A stretch of DNA of 64,000 nucleotides from Pseudomonas sp. A-RE-19 (GCF_019956555.1 NZ_JAHBDQ010000013.1:62001-126000); one strand, 5' to 3'; shown: positions 17,999 through 29,044, numbered from the stretch's first letter. Notes: generated from the letters alone by a model not told the origin. Program-made: numbers and translations.

Positions 17999-18841
17999 TC
18001 ACCGGAAGAACGGCACATCCCCCAACACCGTCGCCCGCTGCATCACCCGCCGTGCCGGGCGGTAATCATCCACCGCGTAATGCTGGGTCACGCGGTTGTC
18101 CCAAAACGCGATGTCGTCTTTCTGCCAGCGCCAGCGAATGGTGAATTCCGGCCGGGTGGTGTGGGCGAACAAAAATTTCAGAATCACCTCGCTTTCCGTC
18201 TCCGACAGCTCATTGATCTTCGACGTGAAGCCTTCATTGACGAACAACGACCGGCGCCCGCTTACCGGGTGCGTGCGAATCACCGGGTGCGATAACGGCG
18301 GGTTCTTGCGTCGGGCTTCTTCCCACTGGGCCAAGGCTTCTGGTGTATTGCCATAGCGCTCCAGCGGGAACGAACGAGTGAAATCGTGAGTAGCCGTCAG
18401 CCCTTCGAGCAAGGTTTTCATGGGTGCCGATAACGCTTCATACGCTGCAATACCACTGGCCCACAGCGTGTCGCCGCCAAATGCCGGCAGCAACTTGGCA
18501 CTGAGCACCGCGCCCATCGCCGGGGTCGGCAGGAAGGTCACGTCGGTGTGCCAGATCGCGTTGTCCCGCACGTCGGTGACGGCAGTGTCGAGGATCAGCA
18601 CTTCGGGCTGTTCCGGCACGTTCGGGTAAATCGGGTGAATGTGCAGGTCACCGAAATAGGCGGCGAATCGCGCTTGCTGTTGCGGCTCGATCGGCTGGTC
18701 GCGGAAGAACAGCACTTGATGCTTGAGCAGCGCCTGTTCGATGGCGTCGCGCTGTTCCAGGTTCAGCGGCTGGCTGATGTCGACGCCGCTGATGTGCGCG
18801 CCGAGGGCACAGCTTAAAGGGACGATTTTCAGGCTGCTCAT
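17999..18841 (-). CDS. tauD: Taurine dioxygenase TauD
   Basis: Fe(II)/2-oxoglutarate dioxygenase that releases sulfite from taurine, 280 residues, cytoplasmic. The iron ligands are visible as His98 and Asp100 (WHTD) and His254 (TQHYAVDDY), with Arg265 to bind 2-oxoglutarate. Last gene of tauABCD, but separated from tauC by 147 bp containing a REPIN, so its expression may differ from the transporter genes. Related alkylsulfonate dioxygenases look similar, but linkage to tauABC makes taurine the best call. Confidence 0.9.
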   Translation of the reverse strand: MSSLKIVPLSCALGAHISGVDISQPLNLEQRDAIEQALLKHQVLFFRDQPIEPQQQARFAAYFGDLHIHPIYPNVPEQPEVLILDTAVTDVRDNAIWHTDVTFLPTPAMGAVLSAKLLPAFGGDTLWASGIAAYEALSAPMKTLLEGLTATHDFTRSFPLERYGNTPEALAQWEEARRKNPPLSHPVIRTHPVSGRRSLFVNEGFTSKINELSETESEVILKFLFAHTTRPEFTIRWRWQKDDIAFWDNRVTQHYAVDDYRPARRVMQRATVLGDVPFFR

Positions 18842-18878
18842 GGTATTTCTCTTCGAATTCGGGGTGTCGAGCTTTTTT

Positions 18879-18965
18879 GTGGGAGCGAGCCTGCTCGCGA
18901 TAGCGGAGTGTCAGGCGACATGGCTGTGGCGGATACACCGCCATCGCGAGCAGGCTCGCTCCCAC
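18879..18965. repeat. REPIN inside the tau operon
   Basis: Inverted pair of the GCGAGCAGGCTCGCTCC type with arms at 18879-18901 and 18943-18965, between tauC and tauD, which otherwise are co-directional. Confidence 0.92.
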
Positions 18966-18988
18966 AGGGTTTTTCACATGATGTTTTT

Positions 18989-19822
18989 TCAGTGAGCCTG
19001 GCCGTGCCATGGCACCAGTTTGCGTTGCAGCGCACGCAAGCCCATTTCCATGGCGAAGGCGATCAGCGCGATCACCAGAATCCCCAGCACCACCACATCG
19101 GTGACCAGGAACTGTGCGGCCGACTGCACCATGAAGCCCAAACCGCTGGTGGCGGCGATCAGTTCGGCGGCCACCAGCGTCGACCAACCCACACCCAGAC
19201 CAATCCGCACACCGGTCAAAATGTCCGGCAAGGCACTGGGCAGAATCACATGCCGGATCAACTGCGCCCGAGTCGCGCCCAGCGACTGCGCGGCGCGCAA
19301 TTTGGCCGGGTCGACGGTGCGCACGCCAGTGGCGGTGGCAATCGCGATCGGGGCGAAGATCGCCAGGTAGATCAGCAAGACTTTCGACAATTCACCGATG
19401 CCGCACCAGATCACGATCAGCGGCAGATAAGCCAAGGGCGGGATCGGGCGATAGAACTCGATCAGCGGATCGAGAATGCCCCGAGCGATGCGGTTGTGGC
19501 CGATGGCAATGCCGACCGGCACGGCGGTCAGCACGGCAAAACCCAGGCCCAGGCCGATACGGCTGAGGCTCGCGCCCAAGTGCTGCCACAAGGTCGAATC
19601 CATATAGCCGGTGGTCACCAGCAGCCAGCCTTTTTGCAACACGGCGGAAGGTGGCGGCAAGAACAGCGGTTCAATCAAACCAGTGGCCGTGACGGCCCAC
19701 CAGATCGCCAACAACGCGATCAGGGTCAGCACGCTGATCCAGCGCGTGTTCAAACTGCGATGCAGCGGGATTGCCGTCGAGCCCGGTTTCACCGTGGTAG
19801 CGGGAATTTCATAAGTGCTCAT
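18989..19822 (-). CDS. tauC: Taurine ABC transporter permease TauC
   Basis: Permease of the SsuC/TauC type, 277 residues with about six membrane spans. The cytoplasmic EAA loop appears as [20 protein letters not shown]. The sequence [22 protein letters not shown] is characteristic of taurine/alkanesulfonate permeases. The ATG overlaps the tauB stop by 4 nt (ATGA). Confidence 0.92.
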   Translation of the reverse strand: MSTYEIPATTVKPGSTAIPLHRSLNTRWISVLTLIALLAIWWAVTATGLIEPLFLPPPSAVLQKGWLLVTTGYMDSTLWQHLGASLSRIGLGLGFAVLTAVPVGIAIGHNRIARGILDPLIEFYRPIPPLAYLPLIVIWCGIGELSKVLLIYLAIFAPIAIATATGVRTVDPAKLRAAQSLGATRAQLIRHVILPSALPDILTGVRIGLGVGWSTLVAAELIAATSGLGFMVQSAAQFLVTDVVVLGILVIALIAFAMEMGLRALQRKLVPWHGQAH

Positions 19823-20613
19823 GCGCGCTCCTGCCGCTGGACGGCACTGCGTTGGGAGAACACTTTGACGAGCACGTGTTCGCGGGTTTCGATAAAACGC
19901 GGGTCGGACTTGATCGAGCGTGCCGACTCACCGGCGGCGTAACGCTGACCGAAATCCAGGCTCAGACGCTCGACGATTTGCCCGGGGTTGGGCGTCAACA
20001 GAATCAGATCCGTGGCGAGGAACACCGCTTCTTCTATGTCGTGGGTAATCAGGAACACCGGTTTGGCGGTGCGCTGCCAGACTTGCAGCAACAGCTCCTG
20101 CATCTGTTCACGGGTGAAGGCGTCGAGGGCACCGAAGGGTTCGTCCATCAGCAGAACGCGCGGGTTGGCGGCGAGGGCGCGAGCAAGGCCGACGCGTTGC
20201 TTCTGCCCGCCCGAGAGCTGCCAGATTCGGCGATTCTCGAAACCGGAAAGGTCCACCAGCGCGAGCATTTCCCGGGCGCGGATTTCGCGTTTGTCCCGGG
20301 ACACGCCAGCCAGTTCCAAGCCGAAACCGACATTGGCCAGCACGTCCTGCCAAGGCAACAGGGCGTCGTCCTGGAACACCACGCCGCGCTCGGCGCTCGG
20401 GCCTTTGACCGGCACGCCGTCAAGGGTGATGCGCCCGGCGCTGGGCTCGACGAAACCGGCAATCAGGTTCAACAGCGAGGTCTTGCCACTGCCGGACGGG
20501 CCGAGGGCGACCAGCAACTGCCGGGGCCCCAGGCTCAGGGAAATATCCGCCAGCACAGGCTCCGCTGCGCCTGGGTACTGTGCGCTGATGCGCTCCAGCT
20601 GTAGCAAAGCCAT
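19819..20613 (-). CDS. tauB: Taurine ABC transporter ATPase TauB
   Basis: ATPase subunit, 264 residues. Walker A GPSGSGKT (38-45), signature [15 protein letters not shown], Walker [12 protein letters not shown], switch HD in LITHDIEEA. It follows tauA after 16 bp and overlaps tauC by 4 nt. Expected to be under sulfate-starvation control in pseudomonads. Confidence 0.93.
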   Translation of the reverse strand: MALLQLERISAQYPGAAEPVLADISLSLGPRQLLVALGPSGSGKTSLLNLIAGFVEPSAGRITLDGVPVKGPSAERGVVFQDDALLPWQDVLANVGFGLELAGVSRDKREIRAREMLALVDLSGFENRRIWQLSGGQKQRVGLARALAANPRVLLMDEPFGALDAFTREQMQELLLQVWQRTAKPVFLITHDIEEAVFLATDLILLTPNPGQIVERLSLDFGQRYAAGESARSIKSDPRFIETREHVLVKVFSQRSAVQRQERA

Positions 20614-20629
20614 CGCGGTTAACTCCCGA

Positions 20630-21607
20630 TCAATTGGTGATGTATTTGGCGCTGACGTACGGCGCGTAGTCCGGCAGCACGGCCTCGACCTTGCCCTGTT
20701 CCTTGAGGAACACCGCGGTGTCGGTGATGGCCTTGGTGGTCGGCGCGCCGAGGGTGATCACCTGATCAGCCGCAAGCGGGTACACGTTGCCTTGCAACAG
20801 CAATGGAATGTCGCTGGCCTTGGCACCGGAGAGTTTCACCAGTTTGTCTACGTTGCTTTGATTGGCCAGCCAGGCTTGCGGGTCCTTGCGGTAGTCGGCG
20901 TAGGCATCAAGGGTCACTTTGGCGAACGCGGTGACGATTTCCGGGTGCTTCTCGGCGAAATCCTTACGCACGATCCAGGCATCGAAAGTCGGTGCGCCGA
21001 ACTTGGCCAACTCGCCCGAGGTGATCAGCACTTTGCCGTTTTCCTTGGCCACGCCGAGGGCCGGGTCCCACACGTAGGTGGCGTCGATATCACCACGTTT
21101 CCATGCAGCGATGATCGCGGGTGGCGCGAGGTTGAGGACGGTGACTTTCGAGGGATCAATGTTCCAGTGTTTCAGCGCGGCCAGCAGGCTGTAGTGGCCG
21201 GTGGATACAAACGGTACGGCGACTTTTTTACCGATCAGGTCTTGCGGGGTCTTGATCCCGGAACCGTCGCGGGCGACCAGTGCTTCGGCGGCGCCAATCT
21301 GGGTGGCGATGAGGAAAGTTTCCACCGGGACTTTGCGGGTGATTGCAGCCGTCAGGGGGCTGGAACCGAGGTAGCCGATCTGCACGTCGCCGGAAGCGAT
21401 GGCGGCGATGATGTCGGCGCCGCTGTCGAATTTGCGCCAGTCGATCTTGGCGTGGGTGGCTTTTTCGTAGGCGCCGTCGGCCTGGGCGACTTTGGCCGGA
21501 TCAACGGTGGTCTGGTAGGCGACGGTCACATCTGCCGCCTGAGCCAGGAGACTCGCTGAAGCCAGAAACGCGGCGGCCAGAAGGCGAAGAGAGGAAGTCA
21601 GTTTCAT
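20630..21607 (-). CDS. tauA: Taurine-binding periplasmic protein TauA
   Basis: 325 residues with a signal peptide ([19 protein letters not shown], cut probably after AQA near residue 24). The mature protein begins [18 protein letters not shown], typical of TauA. First gene of the operon; AGGAGC-like bases precede the ATG. The 120 bp upstream is very AT-rich (about 21650-21720), suitable for a CysB-type sulfur starvation promoter, though I could not define boxes. Confidence 0.92.
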   Translation of the reverse strand: MKLTSSLRLLAAAFLASASLLAQAADVTVAYQTTVDPAKVAQADGAYEKATHAKIDWRKFDSGADIIAAIASGDVQIGYLGSSPLTAAITRKVPVETFLIATQIGAAEALVARDGSGIKTPQDLIGKKVAVPFVSTGHYSLLAALKHWNIDPSKVTVLNLAPPAIIAAWKRGDIDATYVWDPALGVAKENGKVLITSGELAKFGAPTFDAWIVRKDFAEKHPEIVTAFAKVTLDAYADYRKDPQAWLANQSNVDKLVKLSGAKASDIPLLLQGNVYPLAADQVITLGAPTTKAITDTAVFLKEQGKVEAVLPDYAPYVSAKYITN

Positions 21608-21725
21608 CGGAAAGCTCCTTGTCAGGCGACCGAGGGTCGGCGTGAAAAGGAGACTAAATGATATAAGAATCCGAAAATAAATAACTTTTTCGAATTACCT
21701 TATGAGCGGAAAATTCTAAAGGATC

Positions 21726-21850
21726 AAAAGATCGCAGCCGGCGGCAGCTCCTACAAAGGTAGCGTGCGAATCCGAAATTGCGTGATGCGGGCAAAAAAAA
21801 TCGCAGCCTCGACACCGTCCCGTAGGAGCTGCCGAAGGCTGCGATCTTTT
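21726..21850. repeat. REPIN (GATCGCAGCC...GGCAGCTCC type), with an extra partial copy inside
   Basis: Arms at 21726-21754 and 21822-21850 form a long inverted pair between tauA and gshA. A further AAAATCGCAGCCTCG fragment at about 21797-21811 inside the loop suggests a third, broken copy. Confidence 0.88.
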
Positions 21851-21862
21851 CACAGACGCCGC

Positions 21863-23446
21863 TTAATTACTGATCGCCAGAATGCTCGCCTGATACGACC
21901 CGACAAACACATCGAAATCGCCGACTTCGTTCTGTTCCAGCTCCACTTGTTGAGCCAGCGACGAGCGCGCCAGTTCTTCAAATTTTGCCTGGTCTTCGCT
22001 TGAAAGCGGTTCGCTGCGGAAGAACTCCGCATGCGCTTGGCTCTGACGCAGGGAGAATTGGGCGAAGCTTTCCTTGTGCTCGGCCATCGCCGCCAGCACC
22101 TGAGCCGAAGGCGTCAGAGACGAGTCCTTGACCTTGGCCAGTTGTGCGTCCAGTGCCTTGCTGTGGGCATCGCCGCCATGGCTCTGATCCAGCAACGCCG
22201 CCAATGGCGCAATCTTTTCCAGCAATTCGCCGGCCCATTCCTTCAGGTCTACCGGGTGCCCGTCGCGTTGCAATTGCAGGCCTGGACGACGACCTTCCTT
22301 GACCACGCTGAGGAAGTTCGACGTCGCGTTGCCGCAGCTGGTACTGGTCAACAGCGGGCTGTCGTTCAGCGCGCAGTACAGCAGGAACGCGTCGAGGAAC
22401 CGCGATTCGGTGAGGTCGATGCCCATCGGCAGGAACGGGTTGATGTCCAGGCAACGTACTTCGACGTACTGAATGCCACGGGCCACCAGCGCCTGAATCG
22501 GCCGTTCGCCGGTGTAGGTCACGCGTTTCGGGCGGATGTTGGAGTAGTACTCGTTTTCGATCTGCAGGATGTTGGTGTTGAGCTGAACCCACTCGCCGTC
22601 CTGGTGCGTGCCGATCTCGACGTACGGCGCATACGGCGTGGCCACCGCTTTGCGCAGGCTGTCGGTGTAGCTCGACAGGTCGTTGTAGCACGGCGTCAAA
22701 CCGGCCTGGGCGTTGCTCTGGTAACCCAGATCGCTCATGCGCAGGCTGGTGGCGTACGGCAGGTACAAGGTGTCCGGGTCCAGTTGTTCCAACTGGTGCG
22801 AACGACCGCGCAGGAAACCGGCGTCCAGCGCAGGGGAGGCGCCGAACAGGTACATCAGCAGCCAGCTGTAGCGGCGGAAGTTGCGGATCAGCGCGATGTA
22901 GGCCGACGACTGATAGTCGCGGTCGGTGCCGACAAAACCTTCGGCCTCTTTGAGCAGCGGCCAGAGCTTTTCCGGCAGGGAAAAGTTGTAGTGAATCCCG
23001 GCGATGCACTGCATGGTCTTGCCGTAACGCAGGGCCAGGCCCTTGCGATAGACGTACTTGAGCTGACCGATGTTGGAGGTGCCGTAATAAGCGATCGGGA
23101 TGTCTTCTTCGGCCGGCAACGGGCACGGCATCGAGGGGCTCCACAGGTACTCGTTGCCGAGCTTGCTGTAGGCAAAACGATGGATCTTATCGAGGCTCGC
23201 CAGGGTATCCGCCGGGTCTGGCAGGGCTGGCGTGATGAATTCCAGCAGCGACTCGGAATAGTCGGTGGTGATTTGTTCATTGGTCAGCGCGGAACCCAAT
23301 GCTTCGGGGTGCGGCGTTTGCGCCAGGCGCCCTTCGCCTGTCACGCGCAGGCATTCACGTTCGATGCCGTGAAGGCACTGTTCGAGCAGAGAGAGGTTAG
23401 CGCGCTCGCCGAGCAGAGCCAGGCGGCGGTTGAGAAGTTCGCTCAA
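21863..23446 (-). CDS. gshA: Glutamate-cysteine ligase GshA
   Basis: First enzyme of glutathione synthesis: ATP-dependent joining of glutamate gamma-carboxyl to cysteine. I choose the TTG at 23446, giving [13 protein letters not shown], because AAGGA sits 8 nt before it and the product is then 527 residues, in the range of gamma-proteobacterial GshA. The alternative GTG at 23461 would place that same AAGGA inside the coding region. Type I GshA features include IERECLRV near the N-terminus, [14 protein letters not shown], and [12 protein letters not shown]. Monocistronic between two REPINs. Cysteine supply comes from the neighbouring epsC/tcy/tau functions. Confidence 0.92.
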   Translation of the reverse strand: MSELLNRRLALLGERANLSLLEQCLHGIERECLRVTGEGRLAQTPHPEALGSALTNEQITTDYSESLLEFITPALPDPADTLASLDKIHRFAYSKLGNEYLWSPSMPCPLPAEEDIPIAYYGTSNIGQLKYVYRKGLALRYGKTMQCIAGIHYNFSLPEKLWPLLKEAEGFVGTDRDYQSSAYIALIRNFRRYSWLLMYLFGASPALDAGFLRGRSHQLEQLDPDTLYLPYATSLRMSDLGYQSNAQAGLTPCYNDLSSYTDSLRKAVATPYAPYVEIGTHQDGEWVQLNTNILQIENEYYSNIRPKRVTYTGERPIQALVARGIQYVEVRCLDINPFLPMGIDLTESRFLDAFLLYCALNDSPLLTSTSCGNATSNFLSVVKEGRRPGLQLQRDGHPVDLKEWAGELLEKIAPLAALLDQSHGGDAHSKALDAQLAKVKDSSLTPSAQVLAAMAEHKESFAQFSLRQSQAHAEFFRSEPLSSEDQAKFEELARSSLAQQVELEQNEVGDFDVFVGSYQASILAISN

Positions 23447-23554
23447 GTTGGATTCCTTCACGCGTCAGTCGCCCCAATATGGGGGTGGGCAAGACGGTCT
23501 ACAAGGGTGAAGTTAAAACTGGCGTTTTCGCCTGGTTTTGGATCGCCACAATCC

Positions 23555-23646
23555 CTGTGGGAGCGAGCCTGCTCGCGAAGAGGGAGTGTCGGTCAACATT
23601 AAAGTCGCCTGGCACACCGCCTTCGCGAGCAAGCCCGCTCCCACAG
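23555..23646. repeat. REPIN (GCGAGCAGGCTCGCTCC type)
   Basis: Inverted arms at 23555-23580 and 23621-23646, the right arm slightly diverged (GAGCAAGCCCGC). It lies between the thioesterase and gshA genes; the remaining gap holds nothing else I can identify. Confidence 0.88.
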
Positions 23647-23702
23647 AAAACTCCAGCGCTGCAATCACAGCGCCGAAATTAACCTAAATCGATGACAGGG
23701 AG

Positions 23703-24086
23703 CTACAGGACAGCGAACGTGCCTTGTGCTTTTGCGACCAGTTTGTCGTCTTGCATCACGTCGGCTTCGACCACCAGCGTGCGACGGCCCGGATGGATCA
23801 CCCGCGCCGTGCACATCACCTCACCGTCGGCGACGGCGCGGATGTAGTTGATCTTGCACTCGATGGTCGCGCTCTGCTGGTCAAAGCCGTGGGTGCTGGA
23901 ACAGGCCAGCCCCATGGCAATATCGACCAGACTGAACAAAGCCCCGCCGTGCAGCTTGCCACCGCGATTGCGCAGCTCTGGCTCAAGCGCCAGGGCGACT
24001 TGCGCCACCCCGGTTTCCAGGCTGTGCAAGCGACACCCCAGCAGCTTGAAAAACGCGCTTTCAGTTAGCCCGGACGGGATCTCCAT
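23703..24086 (-). CDS. PaaI-family hotdog thioesterase
   Basis: 127 residues with a hotdog fold pattern: NRGGKLHGGALFSLVDIAMGLA (about residues 41-62) contains the active-site region of PaaI-type thioesterases. Its start overlaps the tex stop by one base (TGATG), so the two are translated from one message. It likely hydrolyses an acyl- or aryl-CoA in the cytoplasm. Substrate not deducible. Confidence 0.85.
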   Translation of the reverse strand: MEIPSGLTESAFFKLLGCRLHSLETGVAQVALALEPELRNRGGKLHGGALFSLVDIAMGLACSSTHGFDQQSATIECKINYIRAVADGEVMCTARVIHPGRRTLVVEADVMQDDKLVAKAQGTFAVL

Positions 24087-26410
24087 CAGCGTTTTTTCAA
24101 CTGCTTGGCGTTGGCGAACAGCGAGGCCATGGCGTTATTGGCCGGGGCCGCTGCCGTGGTTTCCTTGCGCGGTGCGGTGTTCTGGGATTGGCGTGGTGCC
24201 GAACCCGGACGCGCGCCGCGAGCACCGTCGATCTTCTCGCCCGGCGTGTCGCTCATGCGCATCGACAGGCCTACGCGTTTGCGCGGGATGTCGACTTCCA
24301 TGACCTTCACCTTGACCACATCACCGGCCTTCACCGCTTCGCGCGGATCCTTGATGAATTTCTCCGACAGCGCGGAGATGTGCACCAGACCGTCCTGATG
24401 CACGCCGATGTCGACGAAAGCGCCGAAGTTGGTCACGTTGGTCACCACGCCTTCGAGGATCATCCCCAATTGCAGGTCCTTGAGGTCTTCGACGCCTTCC
24501 TGGAACTCGGCGGTCTTGAACTCGGGACGCGGGTCGCGACCGGGTTTTTCCAGCTCTTGCAGGATGTCGGTGACCGTCGGCAGACCGAAGGTTTCGTCGG
24601 TGTACTTCTTCGGGTCGAGACGCTTGAGGAAGCTTGCGTCGCCGATCAGCGAGCGAATGTCGCGGTCGGTTTCAGCGGCAATACGCTGCACCAGCGGATA
24701 GGCTTCCGGGTGAACCGCGGACGAATCCAGCGGGTTGTCGCCGTTCATCACGCGCAGGAAACCGGCGGCCTGTTCGAAGGTTTTTTCACCCAGACGCGCG
24801 ACTTTTTTCAACGCGGCGCGGGTTTTGAAGGCGCCATGCTCGTCGCGGTGGCTGACGATGTTTTGCGCCAGGGTCGCGTTGAGGCCGGAAATACGCGCCA
24901 GCAGTGCCACGGAGGCGGTATTGACGTCCACGCCGACGGCGTTCACGCAGTCTTCGACTACGGCATCCAGACCCCGCGCCAGTTTCAGCTGCGAGACGTC
25001 GTGCTGGTATTGGCCGACGCCGATGGATTTCGGATCGATCTTCACCAGTTCAGCCAGCGGATCCTGCAAGCGACGGGCAATCGACACCGCGCCACGGATC
25101 GACACGTCCAGATCCGGGAATTCCTTGGAGGCCAGTTCCGACGCCGAGTACACCGATGCACCGGCTTCGGAGACCATGACTTTGGTCATCTTCATGGCTG
25201 GGTATTTTTTGATCAGCTCAGCAGCGAGCTTGTCGGTTTCGCGGCTGGCGGTGCCGTTGCCGATGGCGATCAGGTCGACCGAATGCTTGGCGCACAGGGC
25301 GGCGAGCACGGCGAGGGTCTGGTCCCACTTGTTGTGCGGCACGTGCGGGTAAACCGTGGCGTGATCCAGCAGCTTGCCGGTGGCATCAACCACGGCGACC
25401 TTGCAGCCGGTGCGCAGGCCCGGGTCGAGGCCCAGGGTGGCGCGCGGGCCGGCCGGGGCCGACAGCAGCAAGTCGTGCAGGTTGTGCGCGAACACGTTGA
25501 TCGCTTCGGTTTCCGCGCCGTCGCGCAACTCGCCCAGCAGGTCGGTTTCCAGGTGGGTGTAGAGCTTGACCTTCCAGGTCCAGCGCACCACCTCGCCCAA
25601 CCATTTGTCGGCGGCGCGGTTCTGGTTCTGGATGCCGAATTGCTGGCCGATCATGCCTTCGCACGGGTGCATGGTGCCCGGCAGTTCATCGCCGACTTTC
25701 AGCGCGGAACTGAGGATGCCTTCGTTGCGGCCACGGAAAATTGCCAGTGCGCGGTGCGATGGCATGCTTTTCAGCGGTTCGTCGTGTTCGAAATAATCGC
25801 GGAACTTGGCGCCTTCCTCTTCTTTGCCGGCGATCACGCGGGCACTGAGGGTGGCTTCCTGCTTGAGGTAGTTGCGCAGCTTGTCCAGCAGGCCGGCGTC
25901 CTCGGCGAAGCGCTCCATGAGGATGTACTTGGCGCCCTCAAGGGCAGCTTTTACATCGGCCACGCCTTTTTCGGCGTCGATGAAGCGCGCGGCTTCGGTT
26001 TCCGGGCTCAGGGTCGGGTCGTTGAACAGGCCGTCGGCCAGCTCGCCGAGGCCGGCTTCCAGGGCGATCTGGCCCTTGGTGCGGCGCTTCTGCTTGTACG
26101 GCAGGTACAAGTCTTCGAGGCGGGTCTTGGTGTCGGCGAGTTTGATGTCGCGCTCAAGTGCAGGGGTCAGCTTGCCTTGCTCTTCGATGCTGGCGAGGAT
26201 GCTGATGCGCCGTTCGTCGAGTTCTCGCAGGTAGCGCAGACGCTCTTCCAGATGACGTAACTGGATGTCATCGAGGCTGCCGGTCACTTCTTTCCGGTAG
26301 CGGGCGATGAAGGGAACGGTAGAGCCTTCATCGAGTAGCGCGACGGCCGCTTCGACCTGTTGTGGGCGTACACCGAGTTCCTCGGCGATGCGGCTGTTGA
26401 TGCTGTCCAT
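24086..26410 (-). CDS. tex: Tex family RNA-binding transcription accessory protein
   Basis: 774 residues from the ATG at 26410 (AGGTGG 6 nt upstream); an upstream TTG in frame at 26425 is less likely. Domain order follows Tex: N-terminal helical domain with [14 protein letters not shown] (about 35-50), YqgF/RNase H-like domain ([17 protein letters not shown], about 326), two helix-hairpin-helix units ([15 protein letters not shown]), and a C-terminal S1 RNA-binding domain ([20 protein letters not shown], about 651-670). The tail after 725 is low complexity and rich in Ala/Arg. Tex proteins bind nucleic acids near RNA polymerase. Head of a two-gene unit with the thioesterase. Confidence 0.93.
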   Translation of the reverse strand: MDSINSRIAEELGVRPQQVEAAVALLDEGSTVPFIARYRKEVTGSLDDIQLRHLEERLRYLRELDERRISILASIEEQGKLTPALERDIKLADTKTRLEDLYLPYKQKRRTKGQIALEAGLGELADGLFNDPTLSPETEAARFIDAEKGVADVKAALEGAKYILMERFAEDAGLLDKLRNYLKQEATLSARVIAGKEEEGAKFRDYFEHDEPLKSMPSHRALAIFRGRNEGILSSALKVGDELPGTMHPCEGMIGQQFGIQNQNRAADKWLGEVVRWTWKVKLYTHLETDLLGELRDGAETEAINVFAHNLHDLLLSAPAGPRATLGLDPGLRTGCKVAVVDATGKLLDHATVYPHVPHNKWDQTLAVLAALCAKHSVDLIAIGNGTASRETDKLAAELIKKYPAMKMTKVMVSEAGASVYSASELASKEFPDLDVSIRGAVSIARRLQDPLAELVKIDPKSIGVGQYQHDVSQLKLARGLDAVVEDCVNAVGVDVNTASVALLARISGLNATLAQNIVSHRDEHGAFKTRAALKKVARLGEKTFEQAAGFLRVMNGDNPLDSSAVHPEAYPLVQRIAAETDRDIRSLIGDASFLKRLDPKKYTDETFGLPTVTDILQELEKPGRDPRPEFKTAEFQEGVEDLKDLQLGMILEGVVTNVTNFGAFVDIGVHQDGLVHISALSEKFIKDPREAVKAGDVVKVKVMEVDIPRKRVGLSMRMSDTPGEKIDGARGARPGSAPRQSQNTAPRKETTAAAPANNAMASLFANAKQLKKR

Positions 26411-26771
26411 AAAACCACCTGACAAATTGTGAAAGCAGGCTCGCAGGCGCAGAGATAAAGGGCTCGGCGAGTCTGGTTGAGCGGCCTGGCGTGCGCCGCT
26501 ACCTGGATCAACAGGCTTCCCGTTGACCCGTGAAATCGAACAATTACTGCCAGCGCCATGAAAAAAAAGCGGCTACCGGCAATAACGATCAGACGTTGCC
26601 TGACACAAAAGGCGGGGCATTATAACCAGCGTTCTGTCCCTTCGGGGGCATCGGTGGCTGTAGGCACAATGCCCGGTTTTCTGGCGGTGAAGGAAAAATC
26701 TGCTAACAATGCACACGGTGCGTATAACGGCAGCTACGCCATAATGCGCGCCGAGATCAAAGGAGCATCCA
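26411..26771. promoter_or_regulatory. Divergent tex / ompR promoter region
   Basis: 361 bp with no gene, between genes pointing away from each other, so it must hold both promoters. Candidate -10 bases for ompR are TATAAC near 26725. AGGAG at 26761 is the ompR ribosome binding site. No repeat or operator stood out. Confidence 0.5.
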
Positions 26772-27512
26772 ATGAGCAGCACTGCAAACATTGCTGAAGG
26801 CGAAAAAATTCTTATTGTTGACGACGATCCAGGGCTGAGCAGCCTGCTGGAGCGTTTTTTCGTCAGCAAGGGCTACCGTGCCCGCGCTGTCCCGAACACC
26901 GAACAAATGGACCGCCTGCTGGCGCGTGAAGTGTTCAACCTGGTCGTTCTCGACCTGATGCTGCCCGGCGAAGACGGCCTGACTGCCTGCCGCCGCCTGC
27001 GCAGCGCGAACAATCAGATTCCGATCATCATGCTCACCGCCAAGGGCGACGAGCTGAGCCGCATCAAGGGCCTGGAACTGGGCGCCGACGATTACCTCGC
27101 CAAGCCGTTCAACCCGGACGAGCTGATGGCCCGGGTCAAAGCGGTCCTGCGTCGTCAGGCGGCCCCGGTGCCGGGCGCCCCGGGCAGCGAAGACGAAAGC
27201 GTGACCTTCGGTGACTACGAGCTGTCCCTGGCCACCCGCGAACTCAAGCGCGGCGACGAAGTGCACATGCTCACCACCGGTGAGTTCGCGGTGCTCAAGG
27301 CGTTGGTCATGAACGCGCGTCAGCCACTGACCCGCGACAAACTGATGAACCTGGCCCGTGGTCGTGAGTGGGATGCCCTGGAGCGTTCCATCGACGTACA
27401 GATCTCCCGCCTGCGCCGGATGATCGAGCCCGATCCGTCCAAACCGCGCTACATCCAGACTGTCTGGGGCGTGGGTTACGTGTTTGTTCCGGATGGCACC
27501 GCGACAAAGTGA
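26772..27512 (+). CDS. ompR: Response regulator OmpR (AmgR)
   Basis: 246 residues: receiver domain (ILIVDDDPGLSSLLERFF; phospho-acceptor Asp61 in VVLDLMLPGEDG; conserved Lys in LAKPFNPDEL) and C-terminal winged-helix domain (RDKLMNLARGREWDALERSI, VDVQ-like, YIQTVWGVGYVF). AGGAG 6 nt before the ATG. Partner of the EnvZ kinase 115 bp downstream. In Pseudomonas aeruginosa this pair is AmgRS, which controls envelope stress and aminoglycoside tolerance; by order next to tex and rimK this is the same locus. Confidence 0.94.
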   Translation: MSSTANIAEGEKILIVDDDPGLSSLLERFFVSKGYRARAVPNTEQMDRLLAREVFNLVVLDLMLPGEDGLTACRRLRSANNQIPIIMLTAKGDELSRIKGLELGADDYLAKPFNPDELMARVKAVLRRQAAPVPGAPGSEDESVTFGDYELSLATRELKRGDEVHMLTTGEFAVLKALVMNARQPLTRDKLMNLARGREWDALERSIDVQISRLRRMIEPDPSKPRYIQTVWGVGYVFVPDGTATK

Positions 27513-27520
27513 TCGGTGAT

Positions 27521-27613
27521 TTGTAGGAGCGGGTCTTGCGGGCAACGGGTCGGATGACCTTTCCCGCAGACTCGCGATCCGCAATATGCGAGCATCGCTC
27601 GCTCCTGCAAGTG
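27521..27613. repeat. Degraded REP-like elements between ompR and envZ
   Basis: TTGTAGGAGCGGGTCTTGCGGGCAA at 27521 and GCGAGCATCGCTCGCTCCTGCAA near 27588 resemble worn arms of a REPIN. If folded they would lie in the ompR-envZ message. Confidence 0.5.
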
Positions 27614-27627
27614 TGTAGCGGTTACCC

Positions 27628-28941
27628 ATGAAAACCCCTGTTTGGTTCCCCCAGAGCTTCTTCTCCCGCACCCTGTGGCTGGTGCTGATCGTCGTCCTGT
27701 TTTCCAAGGCGCTGACCCTGGTTTATCTGTTGATGAACGAAGACGTGCTGGTGGATCGCCAATACAGTCACGGCGTCGCTTTGACGCTGCGTGCCTATTG
27801 GGCCGCTGACGAAGAAAACCGCGCGAAGATCGCCGATGCCGCGACCCTGATCCGGGTGGTGGGCGCCGGTGTGCCGGAAGGCGAACACCATTGGCCTTAC
27901 AGCGAGATCTACCAGCGACAGATGCAGGCCGAGCTGGGGGGCGACACCGAAGTCCGATTACGCATGCATTCACCGCCGGCGCTGTGGGTCCGGGCGCCTA
28001 GCCTGGGCGATGGCTGGCTGAAAGTGCCGCTGTACCCGCATCCGTTGCGCGGCCAGAAAATCTGGAACGTGCTGGGCTGGTTCCTCGCCATCGGCTTGCT
28101 GTCCACCGCCTCGGCGTGGATCTTCGTCAGCCAGCTCAATCAACCCTTGAAGCGTCTGGTCTATGCCGCACGGCAACTCGGTCAGGGCCGCAGTGTGCGC
28201 CTGCCGATCAGCGACACACCGAGCGAAATGACCGAGGTTTACCGCGCGTTCAACCAGATGGCCGAGGATGTCGAACAGGCCGGGCGCGAACGCGAATTGA
28301 TGCTGGCCGGGGTGTCCCACGACCTGCGCACGCCGTTGACCCGTTTGCGGCTGTCCCTGGAGCTGATGGGCGATCACAGTGACCTGACCGACGATATGGT
28401 GCGCGACATCGAGGACATGGATGCGATTCTCGACCAGTTCCTGGCGTTCATTCGTGACGGACGTGACGAGTCGGTGGAAGAAGTGGACCTCAGCGAGCTG
28501 GTTCGCGAAGTCGCTGCGCCGTACAACCAGAACGAAGAGAAAGTGCACTTGCGCCTGGAACCGATTCAGCCGTTCCCGTTGCGTCGGGTGTCGATGAAGC
28601 GGTTGCTGAACAACCTGATCGGCAATGCTCTGCATCACGCCGGCAGCGGCGTCGAAGTGGCGGCCTATGTGTCCGGGGACACCAGTGCGCCGTATGTGGT
28701 GCTGAGCGTCATGGACCGTGGCGCGGGGATCGATCCGTCGGAGCTGGAGGCAATCTTCAACCCGTTCACCCGTGGTGACCGGGCTCGGGGCGGGAAGGGG
28801 ACCGGGTTGGGGTTGGCGATCGTGAAGCGGATCGCTTCGATGCACGGCGGGAATGTGGAGCTGCGCAACCGCTCCGGCGGTGGGTTGGAAGCGCGGGTGC
28901 GGTTGCCGCTTGGGTTGATGTTGCCGCGGGATGCGGTTTAA
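27628..28941 (+). CDS. envZ: Sensor histidine kinase EnvZ (AmgS)
   Basis: 437 residues: N-terminal membrane span (about 15-36), periplasmic sensor of about 115 residues, second span (about 150-172), HAMP (QPLKRLVYAARQLGQG), H-box with His231 (AGVSHDLRTPLTRLR), N-box NNLIGNALHHA, and G-boxes DRGAGI and GKGTGLGLAIVKRI. Phosphorylates OmpR. The end of the gene is unusually G-rich but in frame. Likely cotranscribed with ompR across the degraded REP region. Confidence 0.93.
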   Translation: MKTPVWFPQSFFSRTLWLVLIVVLFSKALTLVYLLMNEDVLVDRQYSHGVALTLRAYWAADEENRAKIADAATLIRVVGAGVPEGEHHWPYSEIYQRQMQAELGGDTEVRLRMHSPPALWVRAPSLGDGWLKVPLYPHPLRGQKIWNVLGWFLAIGLLSTASAWIFVSQLNQPLKRLVYAARQLGQGRSVRLPISDTPSEMTEVYRAFNQMAEDVEQAGRERELMLAGVSHDLRTPLTRLRLSLELMGDHSDLTDDMVRDIEDMDAILDQFLAFIRDGRDESVEEVDLSELVREVAAPYNQNEEKVHLRLEPIQPFPLRRVSMKRLLNNLIGNALHHAGSGVEVAAYVSGDTSAPYVVLSVMDRGAGIDPSELEAIFNPFTRGDRARGGKGTGLGLAIVKRIASMHGGNVELRNRSGGGLEARVRLPLGLMLPRDAV

Positions 28942-28952
28942 CGGCTGAAAAA

Positions 28953-29034
28953 ATCGCAGCCTCGCTTCGCTCGACAGCTCCTACAGGAAAATGCGATCCC
29001 CCGTAGGAGCTGTCGAGCGAAGCGAGGCTGCGAT
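28953..29034. repeat. REPIN (GCAGCCTCGCTTCGCTCGACAGC type)
   Basis: Perfect 32 bp inverted arms at 28953-28984 and 29003-29034, extended by A and T runs outside. It sits between convergent envZ and rimK and could terminate both transcripts. Confidence 0.93.
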
Positions 29035-29044
29035 CTTTTCAGGC

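Noticed and set aside
22031-23602. Open frame of 523 codons on the plus strand
   Set aside because: Antisense to gshA.
24188-26260. Open frame of 690 codons on the plus strand
   Set aside because: Antisense to tex and without family features; mirror of codon bias.
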